Shown here: positions 1-8,515 of the stretch, piece after piece
Position numbering within the stretch: the stretch's first letter is position 1
Layout of the letters: each line of letters opens with the position of its first letter
Source: Stentor coeruleus
Taxonomy: Eukaryota; Ciliophora; Heterotrichea; Heterotrichida; Stentoridae
Length of the DNA stretch: 40,978 nucleotides
Direction of reading: 5' to 3'
Assembly: GCA_001970955.1 (NCBI GenBank)
Contig: MPUH01000666.1
Coordinates: 1 to 40,978, forward strand
The notes under the pieces: model-generated
The model's input: only the letters and a program-made list of their open reading frames with translations
Databases searched by the model: none
Told to the model about the DNA's origin: nothing
Position numbers and translations under genes: made by a program

Positions 1-318
1 TTTGTCTTAGGAAGACTAAAAAACAAACCTAGTTGGGACATTGTTTTTCATAAGAAAATAGTATCAGAAACGCTTTTCTTAGATACAATACACAATATGA
101 ATTATGGTGTTGCTTTGTTTCAAACATTTGATTTTCTCAATGAGATTTTAGCTTGTGACTCTCCAAACAAAAGGCAAGGCACGGAAGTTGTGACGATGAG
201 TGAAAGGAAAGAAAATATACAAAGATTGTATAGACAACTTTCAGAGACAATACAAAATAGGAAGTCCCCAGTTACAGTCAAGACTAATTTACTGAAATTT
301 TCCTCCTGCAAGGATTAG
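1..318 (+). CDS. 3' end of an unidentified protein gene (truncated by the window edge)
   Basis: The frame is open from base 1 to the TAG at 316-318, giving at least 105 residues. The ATG at 97 may be internal, because the frame continues upstream of it. The visible C-terminal part is mixed hydrophobic and charged, with a basic tail containing the segment TMSERKENIQRLYRQL, which looks helical. No domain is recognised. The sequence after the stop turns G-rich and C-poor, as seen after other genes here, which supports a real gene end. Function unknown. Confidence 0.55.
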   Translation, partial: FVLGRLKNKPSWDIVFHKKIVSETLFLDTIHNMNYGVALFQTFDFLNEILACDSPNKRQGTEVVTMSERKENIQRLYRQLSETIQNRKSPVTVKTNLLKFSSCKD

Positions 319-755
319 TTTCTAGCAGATAATTTTGATTAAAATAATAAAAAAGAAATAAGATAGTATTTATTGTAAGAATAATAGGTTTATATTTTTG
401 TATGTGTGTATATTGAAAAATTTTATAATTGAAATGCTACAAGGGATTTATAAATTTTTGTTAAGGATTTTTAGATAATACTGCCAGATCTTTTTTGAAT
501 TTAAAATTTCATACTATAATATATAAACAATAACTAAATTACTAAGTTTAAAATGTATATTTTTAAGCTTCATGCTGGAATAACAAAAATGATAATAAAC
601 TATTAGTGATCAATAATTCAATGCAAGGCTTTTTACAATAAAACTAAAATCGTTTATAAATTCTACCTGACCCTATACCTAATACATTTATAAATTAATA
701 AATCATTCTATATTGAAATATCATCATCTAATGTTATAATCTAAGAAAAACTATT
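319..755. other. Convergent spacer
   Basis: AT-rich spacer between two convergent genes. The left half is G-rich and the right half C-rich on the top strand. No open frame of note and no RNA gene recognised. Confidence 0.6.
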
Positions 756-1435
756 TCAGTTATATCCAGAGCTGAATAGGTATTTAGCAAAGATTATTGT
801 CCCTTTAAGTGAACAGAAAATCGCATAGGAATTCAAAAAAAGGTCATTCCATTTAGCTGCACTTCTTTTTGGATATTTCATTGCCCCAGCCAAAATACTA
901 CTAATAACTAAAATAAACCCTGCATCATCCCAAACAAACGCTTGCCACGTAGCTAATTTTATTAAAGTGATAAACAAAAAAGTAAAATTTCAATTAAAAA
1001 ATAGCCTATCGTAAGCAAAAGTCCTTGCGTCAATATATTAAAGCACATATACGTGATTTTTTCTGGATGGGTCTGATAATTTTTAACATAATATTCGACG
1101 CTATCATACACTGTTGTATCAACAACTGTAGCAGAAATTATATAAAAACTAATAACAACTCCTAAATAGGCTAGATCAGGTAAAATCTTCATGCATACAG
1201 GCATCATATATTCATACTGAATCTTTGAGAATATTGTCTGTGACGTCTCTCCAATCAGTTTAGCTGTAAACATATCTATAATCAGCACTAAAATAGTAAG
1301 AAGTAAAGATAAAGCTGTCATTAGTGGAATTCTATATACTAATCTTAAGCCTCTTAGTTGCCTTTTATAAAGTTTTCGAAGCCAGCCAGATGCATAAAGT
1401 GACATAACTGTGATATACACATAGTTTATGTACAT
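756..1435 (-). CDS. Multi-pass membrane protein with a frameshift (possibly GOST/LUSTR-like)
   Basis: Two minus-strand frames together read like one membrane protein of about 226 residues, from the ATG at 1433-1435 to the stop at 756. The first ends in TAA near 962. The second is open from about 990 and begins with hydrophobic residues. One extra T in the run of six T (top-strand A run 976-981) would fuse them smoothly through a membrane segment (IEILLF then LFITLIKLATWQAFVW). A 23-nt GT-AG segment could also fuse them but is not a normal size here. About six hydrophobic segments are seen. The pattern W-x-x-F-V-x-D-x-x-x-x-L followed by a polar MKYPKR stretch faintly recalls the last helix of GOST/lung-seven-transmembrane proteins, without their N-terminal ectodomain. 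Family weak; frameshift cause (assembly error or decay) unknown. Confidence 0.5.
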
Positions 1436-2230
1436 TAAATATTTATTAGACAATTATCTTGTAAATATGAATACTTTTTTCATGGATTTAATATAAATTT
1501 TGATATGTTGAAAATTTGATTATCAACAGGAAAATTATTGATGGTTTTGGATTAAGATTTGAATGAAAAAGGATGAGAGCCATTTTTAAGCATGATTTGA
1601 ATTTTATGTTTAGATTTTAGAAGGATTTTTAAGTGATTTTTTTTAAAGATGATGAAGATTTATTGATTATTTGGGTATTTTATATGATTTTTAAGTGATT
1701 TTTTTTAAAGATATGATTAGTTTTTATTATAAGTTATAATAATTAATATAAAGCGATGCTATCGTTGTAAGCATAATAAATAAAAAAAAATATACATATT
1801 CTAGATTGTTCTAAAGATTGATAAAACCTACAATTACTCAAATAGAAAAAATAAATCATATAGGAAATATATAAATGCACAAGTAAACTTAATTTCACTA
1901 ATTCCTAAGTAATTTACACAAAAAAGTTTGAAAACAGCAAAAATTATAGTTAAAATCAAATCAAAATTAAAAATACCTGAAAACAAAAGCAAAAAAAATC
2001 TAGCAAAAATTCAACATAACCATATCTAAAATCTATTCCAAATAACCCTTACTACTATTTCTCCATCTCATCCTCTCTCCTTCTAACAATTATCACAACT
2101 TTTCTGAGCATTTTCAAATCCAAAAAATCCACCCATCATCTTTTTATCTACAAATCCATCTAATCTTATATTATCCCAAAAAAAAAGCCTTCCTCTGCAA
2201 AAAAGCATATTAATTTTTAATAAGATTTTC
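1436..2230. other. Spacer with a direct repeat
   Basis: Spacer upstream of the membrane-protein gene and downstream of the RING gene. It is G-rich up to about 1730, then A/C-rich, and strongly pyrimidine-rich at 2030-2160. It holds one 27-bp direct repeat, listed separately. No reading frame supported. Confidence 0.55.
1624..1712. repeat. 27-bp direct repeat, two copies
   Basis: A 27-bp AT-rich sequence (gatttttaagtg... ending ...taaagat) occurs at 1624-1650 and again at 1686-1712, 62 bp apart. It lies in the spacer upstream of a minus-strand gene. Slippage in AT-rich DNA or a local duplication is the simplest origin; no function is evident. Confidence 0.7.
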
Positions 2231-2898
2231 CTAAACTGTCATTTGCAATCTATTTTCTCGTGGTTGAATCGACACATTCAAACTTTCCGGTATACGATTG
2301 CTTTCTTCAATTTCACCATCCTCATTATCTTCTTTAACAACAAGCATCGGCACCCATTTGTTATTTTGATTATTATTAGACTGCTTCAATGTTCCAAATG
2401 GTGAATCTGAATATTTTTTAATAGTCGAATTAAAATCTACATCACTTGCAACAATAGGCTGGGCTTTACAATGTGGACAAGCAAGTTCAAACTTAATATC
2501 TTTACTTAAATCATCAAGACAATAATGGCATATGTATTGTTTACAGCATTTCAAAGCTAAAATAGTAGAAAAATATCTTAGACAAATAGGACAATTGTAA
2601 CTAAAAGCCCCAAGTTGTGTACTTGCAGGAGTACTTTCACNCTTAGACAAATAGGACAATTGTAACTAAAAGCCCCAAGTTGTGTACTTGCAGGAGTACT
2701 TTCACAGAACTTTACATCTTCAGTTTTGAATTTTGTTTCAATAATTATATTTTTATGCTCTTGATGATGTGGTGAAGGCTGTTGCTGTTGTTCGAGAGCT
2801 TCATAACTTCTTACTTCTATGATTACGTCTTTGTTTTCAGGTTGAGGATCAGGCTTGGTTTTCCTGAAACAAGAGCAGCAGCATCTGAAAATTTTCAT
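2231..2898 (-). CDS. RING-finger protein, split by an assembly junction
   Basis: The start ATG is at 2896-2898. The frame is broken by an N at 2641 flanked by two identical 64-bp copies (2577-2640 and 2642-2705). Removing one copy plus the N takes out 65 nt and restores one frame of about 200 residues. The protein starts with a cysteine cluster (MKIFRCCCSCFRK) that could be palmitoylated. A glutamine/histidine-rich linker follows, then a RING-like cluster CPICL...CCKQYICHYCL...CPHC, and an acidic C-terminus. RING proteins commonly act as E3 ubiquitin ligases; the substrate here is unknown. The cysteine spacing is seen directly and the E3 role is inferred from the family. Confidence 0.72.
2577..2705. 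repeat. 64-bp duplication around a single N (probable uncollapsed contig overlap)
   Basis: Bases 2577-2640 and 2642-2705 are identical and separated only by the N at 2641. Some scaffolding programs write one N where adjoining contigs should overlap but were not merged. Collapsing it restores the RING gene, so a real duplication is unlikely. Confidence 0.85.
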
Positions 2899-3415
2899 AG
2901 ATTATTTATAGTAATTAAAATAAAGTAGGAAAATTATTAGAATTGTTGTGTTAAAGAAGATTAGTTAAGGATTGTTGGTAAGGTTTTGATTAAGATATGA
3001 TTTTATGAAAGATTTGGAAATGATTATATGTTCTGTTATATAAAAATTGTCACTCACAAGGTGAGCTCTTGATTTACTTTTCGTAATTATTATATGGTTG
3101 TGAAAGTTTTTTTTGCGTTCTTATACTTTCTTGTAGAATTTTGAATCTACGAATATTTAATTCTATTTTAGTCAAGCTAGAAATTAACCCAATCCGCACT
3201 TCAATATACTATTCATGATTTTTTATAAACAATAAACCTTATTTTTACATCTTCTCATTCTGATTTCACAACACCAAAAAATGAAATTTTTAATTCCTAT
3301 TCCTATCATAATCTTCTTTATTTATATATAGAAATCCAATCTTCCCCTCAATATCACTTTTCTTACATAAACCTATAAAAACACATAATAGGACTTTATT
3401 AAAATGGCGGTATAA
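2899..3415. promoter_or_regulatory. Divergent spacer between the RING gene and NUF2
   Basis: Contains the 5' flanks of both genes. The left part is G-rich on the top strand and the right part (from about 3180) is C-rich and almost G-free. A TATAA sequence lies next to each start: TATAA directly before the NUF2 ATG, and TATAAATAATCT before the RING ATG on the other strand. No discrete factor site recognised. Confidence 0.45.
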
Positions 3416-4801
3416 ATGGAAAAATATAGGCATCCTATGCTAACTGCAAGTGAAATCTTCAACCAATTACGAAACTCATTGAACATAACTTGTTGCATTG
3501 AAGAAGATGTGACAAAGCCAAAAGCTGAATCCATACGTGAAATCTACCTTGAGCTATTAATGCAAACTTTTCATAAATCCCGAGATGAGTTTATAAAGCC
3601 AACTGCAAGCGAATTTGATATGTTTAAATACCCAGACACAGTCGAAACTGGTGTGATGAACGTCAAACTCTTTATAAAACTCTCCAAGCTTTTCAATTAC
3701 CTTGGCTGCAAAGACGACCCTTTCCGCTTAAATGACCTTTTGAATCCTGACTTCAAAAGAACCCGGAAATTTTTGTCAGCTTTCATCAATTTCATCAGGT
3801 TTCAAGCTGAAGAACAAGACATTCTCAATGATGAAAATAGCAAGATTTTACTAGGCAAAGTGTCTGCAGAAGAAATAAAAAAGCTTCAAGAAGAAAAAAA
3901 CAAGCTCAACAGTGAAATCCAAGCTTTGGAAAGGTTCCAAGCTGAGAACTCTCAAGCTATCACCCAAAAAACCCAAATGATCGCCGATCTTGAAAACGAA
4001 AAAGCTAAAGTTCTTGAAGAACGCAGAATCCTTGAAGAAAAAATGGCCCTTTTGCTTAATGAAGTTGAGAATTCTGAAGCATTAGTCAAAACAATGGAAG
4101 ATGAGCTCCAGAAAATCAGAGAAAAAAAACAAGAGCTTCAACAAGCGATAGTAGAAAACCCAGACGATCTTAAAGCTCTTATTAAAGAAAAAAGAGATAA
4201 ATATAAAGAGTCTATAAAACTTAAAGATCAAGATAAAGAGGCTAGTGATGAAGCAAGATTGAAACTTGAGAGAATGGATGAAATACTTAGTAAAATAAGA
4301 GAAGCTTCAATACTTATTGATACTATTGAAATGAGCCATACTAAATATAAGGATCTTTGTAAAACATTAGAAATGCATAAACAGGAATCTTATGTTATTG
4401 AAAAAACTTTTGTTGAGAAATCACTTGAATATGATGCTCTTATTGCTAACTCAGATCGTGAAGGTGTTCGACAAGATCATGACCGTAAAGTGACTGAATC
4501 ACGTTTACAAAAAGTTGATGCATCTTTAGACTCAAAACGTAATGAACTTGAATACCTTTCTAAACAAAAACAGGACCTTCTTCTTGAGTATATAGAAAAA
4601 AAGAAAATTTGTGAAAATTTAGAAACTCAGTTTAAAGCTATGGAAGAAAAACACACGCAAGCTATGAAACAATTGAGAGACGAACATGATAAAACTATTG
4701 AAAAAGCGCAGATTTATTCGAAGAAAATTATGGAAATCCTACGCAACCCTGAGTTGTTTAAAACTTATCAAATGCCAATGAATAATATGATTATAAGTTA
4801 G
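3416..4801 (+). CDS. NUF2: Kinetochore protein NUF2 (NDC80 complex)
   Basis: The 461-residue product is close to the length of human NUF2. Residues about 5-150 match the calponin-homology-like head: LTASEIFNQLRNSL, then KPKAESIREIYLELL, a TREE-like SRDEF motif, and RKFLSAFINFIRFQAEEQ at the end of the head. The rest, about 150-440, is a long heptad coiled coil rich in E, K and Q. NUF2 pairs with NDC80 and, with SPC24 and SPC25, links kinetochores to spindle microtubules. In a ciliate it would act in micronuclear mitosis and meiosis. The ATG at 3416 sits just after a TATAA. Head motifs and architecture make the assignment firm. Confidence 0.93.
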   Translation: MEKYRHPMLTASEIFNQLRNSLNITCCIEEDVTKPKAESIREIYLELLMQTFHKSRDEFIKPTASEFDMFKYPDTVETGVMNVKLFIKLSKLFNYLGCKDDPFRLNDLLNPDFKRTRKFLSAFINFIRFQAEEQDILNDENSKILLGKVSAEEIKKLQEEKNKLNSEIQALERFQAENSQAITQKTQMIADLENEKAKVLEERRILEEKMALLLNEVENSEALVKTMEDELQKIREKKQELQQAIVENPDDLKALIKEKRDKYKESIKLKDQDKEASDEARLKLERMDEILSKIREASILIDTIEMSHTKYKDLCKTLEMHKQESYVIEKTFVEKSLEYDALIANSDREGVRQDHDRKVTESRLQKVDASLDSKRNELEYLSKQKQDLLLEYIEKKKICENLETQFKAMEEKHTQAMKQLRDEHDKTIEKAQIYSKKIMEILRNPELFKTYQMPMNNMIIS

Positions 4802-5532
4802 TTAGTTATATAATAAGATTTGATTATAAAAGGATTTTATGTACTTTATGAAGAAAAGTTGTATTTGATGAGTATGATTTTTATGATCAAAAAAGTTAAG
4901 ATATTTTAATATATGAATTTGTATAGGAATTTTAGTTATAGTTTTTATGTGATTTTAGGGGAATTTTATTATAAATAGAAGTGATTTATGCCTGTAATAG
5001 TTGGATTTAGAAATATTTATGACTACTAAATGATAAGTAGATTATATTTGATATATAGTTAATATTATAATAGTTTAGATGAAAATATATCAGATGATAA
5101 AATATTATAAATAAACCTTAAAAATCTATAAAATTATCAAGTTTAATAATCCCAATGCATATTAACTTTTATACAATCTTAACCTATTCATATTAATTTA
5201 TCATACCATATATACCCTAAATCTTAAAATACAAATTTATCAAACTTCTCAATCAAACTAAAATTCAAACTCTCCCTTTTATATAAACATAATCTCATCT
5301 AATTCTTCCAAAATCTTCTTCTTCATAACTTAACTTTTTACCTTCCGGTCCCAGCTGATAAAAAAATATCATTATTTCAAAGTCAAAAATCAAATTCAAA
5401 TGTCCTAAAACTCTCATGTATGACTACAAAATCAATATTATGACCTGCTAAATAACCCTAAGTAACAATATAAAAACTTTTCTATCAGGCAAAATAATTA
5501 TAATCCTAATCTTAATTATTAAAGATAAATTT
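4802..5532. other. Convergent spacer
   Basis: Spacer between NUF2 and the C2H2 gene, which converge. G-rich and C-poor from 4802 to about 5090, then C-rich and G-poor to 5400. No gene-like frame and no RNA gene recognised. Confidence 0.6.
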
Positions 5533-5982
5533 TCACACCAGCACATTCGGTAAAGTGCAAGATTCCGATTTGATGATCGGCTTTAATTCAATTTTGATTT
5601 CTGGCTCAAATATTTCTCTAGTTTCTTTAATTTCCCCCAAAAGCTGAGTTAAAAATCCCAGTTTTATAGTATACTGTGAAACTGTGCTTTGCGATTGGAT
5701 ATCTAAAGATTGACTATGTTCTGATCTTTTATGTGCTGACAAGTGAGTTCCTTGTCTAAAAGAAGCATTACAACCTGGGGCTGAACAAGCATATGGCTTT
5801 TCGCCTGTATGTATATAAATGTGCTCTTTTAGGTTTTGACGCGAGGCTAAGCATTTTCCACAAAAACTGCATTGGAATCTTTTATCGGCATTGTGGAAAG
5901 CTTGTATGTGTCTTTTCAAGATACTGTTGTTGACGTACGATTTGGTACAGTTAGGATGGGAACATACGAAAAGAGCTCTCAT
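5533..5982 (-). CDS. C2H2 zinc-finger protein with three fingers
   Basis: A 149-residue protein with three classical fingers in residues 5-90. Finger 1 is CSHPNC...H-x4-H, finger 2 is CSFCGKC...HIYIH, and finger 3 is CSAPGC...HKRSEH. The linker HTGEKPYAC between fingers 2 and 3 is the canonical TGEKP linker, which suggests DNA binding. The C-terminal 55 residues hold no recognised domain and are acidic then lysine-containing. It ends in TGA, direct evidence that TGA is a stop in this genome. Likely a nuclear transcription factor or TFIIIA-like protein; the target is unknown. Confidence 0.85.
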   Translation of the reverse strand: MRALFVCSHPNCTKSYVNNSILKRHIQAFHNADKRFQCSFCGKCLASRQNLKEHIYIHTGEKPYACSAPGCNASFRQGTHLSAHKRSEHSQSLDIQSQSTVSQYTIKLGFLTQLLGEIKETREIFEPEIKIELKPIIKSESCTLPNVLV

Positions 5983-6953
5983 TCTTTGAATTAATATAAG
6001 CCATTATTCTAAGTTAAATATGCTAGCTAACTGCGACTATTTCCAAATAAACACAAAAACAATAAAAAGTTTTTATATGAAAATACATGGGAAATTTAGG
6101 TTTTAAGGTGAAAAATCTGTGTTTTTTTTGTGGGGTAAAGACTTAGAGTGTTTTTTTATGCCTGGGGAAAAAATGCAGTTTGGTATAGGGAGAGGTATTT
6201 ATAGGAATGTTGGGGATTGTCTGATATTTGGAATTTTTGCTATAAATAATGTGGCTTTTGAGTTTTTTTTTTAGAAGAGTGCCTGATTTTGGATGATATC
6301 TTTGGTTTCGTAGGAAATTAGTATTTCTGTCTTGTATATGATGCAGCTAGATTNTAGAAGAGTGCCTGATTTTGGATGGTATCTTTGATTTCGTAGGAAA
6401 TTAGTATTTCTGTCTTGTATATGATGCAGCTAGATTATATTAAAAAATAAACTATAGGAATTAGGCTAAAACAAAGCTTTCAAGTAGGGTTTATAGTTTG
6501 TAAGTTACTCTTAGGGCTTCAGCAATCAATATTAGTTGTATGTTCGAAAATAAAAAAGCAAGGTAAGTTTATTACACAATGGAATAAAATCAAAAAAAAA
6601 CACTAGTTTGTTATTTATTATAAGAATTAGCATGATAAAATTCTGAAATATCAAGCATATGAAAAATATTACCACTACATGAAAAATCGATTTAAAACAT
6701 ACCATTATAAATCTATAGGTATTATTACAATATGAAAAATATGTAAATAAAGAACTTTAAATGTTATATAATATAATCTATATATGAATATGCAATCTTA
6801 TAAAAATTTATATCATTTGCAATTAAATATTAATATTTTAGAATGAATCTTATGCTTTAAGATATTTAATTAGTTTCGGTTATAAGTAAGTCTTTAAAAT
6901 ATTGCTTTTTATATAAAATTAAAAAGCTGTTTAAGAATTTCCATACTTAAAAA
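5983..6953. other. Tandem spacer with an assembly duplication
   Basis: Spacer between two minus-strand genes. Bases 5983-6440 are notably G-rich on the top strand, including several runs of G. Bases 6600-6950 are plain AT-rich. The duplicated segment around the N at 6354 is listed separately. No gene seen. Confidence 0.55.
6272..6436. repeat. 82-bp near-identical duplication around a single N
   Basis: Bases 6272-6353 and 6355-6436 are the same 82-bp sequence with two G/A differences, joined by the N at 6354. As at 2641, this looks like an uncollapsed contig overlap. The two mismatches could be allelic or sequencing differences. Confidence 0.8.
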
Positions 6954-8459
6954 CTACTTACTTTTTTTAGGTAGTACTGGAGCAGGACTTTTTGGAGGTT
7001 TATCATTATCTTGTTTATTTTGGTCAATAAGTTCTAAAATCTTAAAGTTGTTTTCTTCCTCTTTATCTATGATTGGCTGAGGTGGGTTTTTCGTAATGCT
7101 GCTGCCATTTTTTGAACTAGGAGGGATTCCTGTAAATGTAATATCTTGATAATGCCTGCTATTAATAACCTTGTAATTAGAAAAATACGTATTGTTCTCA
7201 GGACGTATATTATGTGTCAAATAAAAGTTGAAAGCAGTCTGCTCCGACTCCAAAGGTACGAATGTAATTGACTTAGGAAAAACATGTATTTTTTCATTCT
7301 TCCTTTTATTTATAGAAAAATTTGATGGAATGCACTGTACCGGAGGAAACTCATTCTGGAACACCTGTGCCGGTCTAAACGGTCCAGGTATGCTCCTCCC
7401 TTTACGTTTCTGCAAAAAAGCCCATCTATTAAAGCATTCTTCAGGTGTCACAAAATTAAATGAACAAAGAGGATTTGTACTAAGCAAATCACTAATAAAC
7501 TCCCAATTTCCCCCAAATTCACAAACATTCTGCTCAAGCAAATGGTCTTCAAAAATCTTCCAATCACGTTTGCAAACCTGAGCTAAATCAGGGTTATGAA
7601 AAGGCTCAGGGTCTTTAACTTCAAGACAATTTTTAGTATTTTCCCACAACATATACTCTTCTGAGTCAGGGACAAGCTCAAAAAGTTCTTCCTCAAAAAG
7701 TGCTTCTTCATGAGTTATATCGCGGAATTCAATACAATCTGAAGTTAAAGGTCTATAAACATCTAAATCCTCTAAATGCAAATCTTCTAATTGTAAATTC
7801 AACTCTTTTTCTATATTTTCTGCATCATAAAACAATTGGAAATTAGTCAGATGCTCTAAAGGCTCAACATCATTCTCATTAATCCCTGTTTCTGGTGTAG
7901 AAGGTTCTTTATTTAGCAGTTCTTCGATTTTGTCACAAGTTGAGTACCCTAAAGTATGCACAACATTAAGCGCGTATTTGTAAATTGGTTTATTAGTATT
8001 GACTTTAATATCTTTTTTAGCCCTTGAGTTTTCTAATATTATATTGAAAGCTGGGGGGTTATTAACTACTTCAGAAACTCTCCAGAATTTTTCTTGATTA
8101 ACAGAGTCTTTTTCATTATATCTTTTCCCATCATCTATAGAAAAATAGTATTTCATGACTAAATCGCTTATGATTTTAGCTTGTTTTCGACATTTAGTAT
8201 TTTTTTTTGCTTCTTTTTTTTCAGCTGTGATTTTCTTGTGTCGGATTTCGTTTGTTATTACATAAGCTAAAGCTTGTTTATGCTTCCTGTCTTCAATAAA
8301 GTCTGTTGCAAGCCATTTCATCTCTTCAAGGAAGTAGTCCCAGTGTGTATATTCACGTTTAGGCTCTCTAATCCTTGGCATGCGTCTTCCCCCAATTCTT
8401 TCTCTTTGTTGTGAAGTTCTTTGAAGGATTTGGTATCTTTGTTCAATCAGCTCTTCCAT
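6954..8459 (-). CDS. EAF1: HSA and SANT/Myb domain protein, Eaf1/Vid21-like NuA4 subunit
   Basis: A 501-residue protein. Residues about 33-85 form an HSA domain (EYTHWDYFLEEMKWLATDF then a basic stretch), close to the HSA motif W-D-x-L-L-E-E-M-x-W-x-A-x-D-F of p400/SWR1/Eaf1 proteins. Residues about 296-355 form a SANT/Myb-like domain (DWKIFEDHLLEQ...GNWEFISDLL...CFNRWAFLQKRKG). The middle is acidic and the C-terminus ends PAPVLPKKSK. HSA plus SANT without a SNF2 helicase is the architecture of yeast Eaf1/Vid21, the scaffold of the NuA4 histone acetyltransferase; the helicase-bearing relative is EP400. HSA domains bind nuclear actin and actin-related proteins. Assignment rests on domain order. 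It shares a 56-bp divergent spacer with the IP3-receptor gene. Confidence 0.75.
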   Translation of the reverse strand: MEELIEQRYQILQRTSQQRERIGGRRMPRIREPKREYTHWDYFLEEMKWLATDFIEDRKHKQALAYVITNEIRHKKITAEKKEAKKNTKCRKQAKIISDLVMKYYFSIDDGKRYNEKDSVNQEKFWRVSEVVNNPPAFNIILENSRAKKDIKVNTNKPIYKYALNVVHTLGYSTCDKIEELLNKEPSTPETGINENDVEPLEHLTNFQLFYDAENIEKELNLQLEDLHLEDLDVYRPLTSDCIEFRDITHEEALFEEELFELVPDSEEYMLWENTKNCLEVKDPEPFHNPDLAQVCKRDWKIFEDHLLEQNVCEFGGNWEFISDLLSTNPLCSFNFVTPEECFNRWAFLQKRKGRSIPGPFRPAQVFQNEFPPVQCIPSNFSINKRKNEKIHVFPKSITFVPLESEQTAFNFYLTHNIRPENNTYFSNYKVINSRHYQDITFTGIPPSSKNGSSITKNPPQPIIDKEEENNFKILELIDQNKQDNDKPPKSPAPVLPKKSK

Positions 8460-8515
8460 TTATTATTATAAATTTGTATTAAATATAGTTTGATATTAGG
8501 TTTTTTGATTATAAT
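8460..8515. promoter_or_regulatory. 56-bp divergent spacer, shared promoter
   Basis: Only 56 bp separate the start codons of the Eaf1-like gene (-) and the IP3-receptor gene (+). Both 5' UTRs and core promoters must fit here or extend into coding sequence. TATAATAATAA lies immediately before the minus-strand ATG, and GATTATAAT immediately before the plus-strand ATG. Promoter role is inferred from position. Confidence 0.55.
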
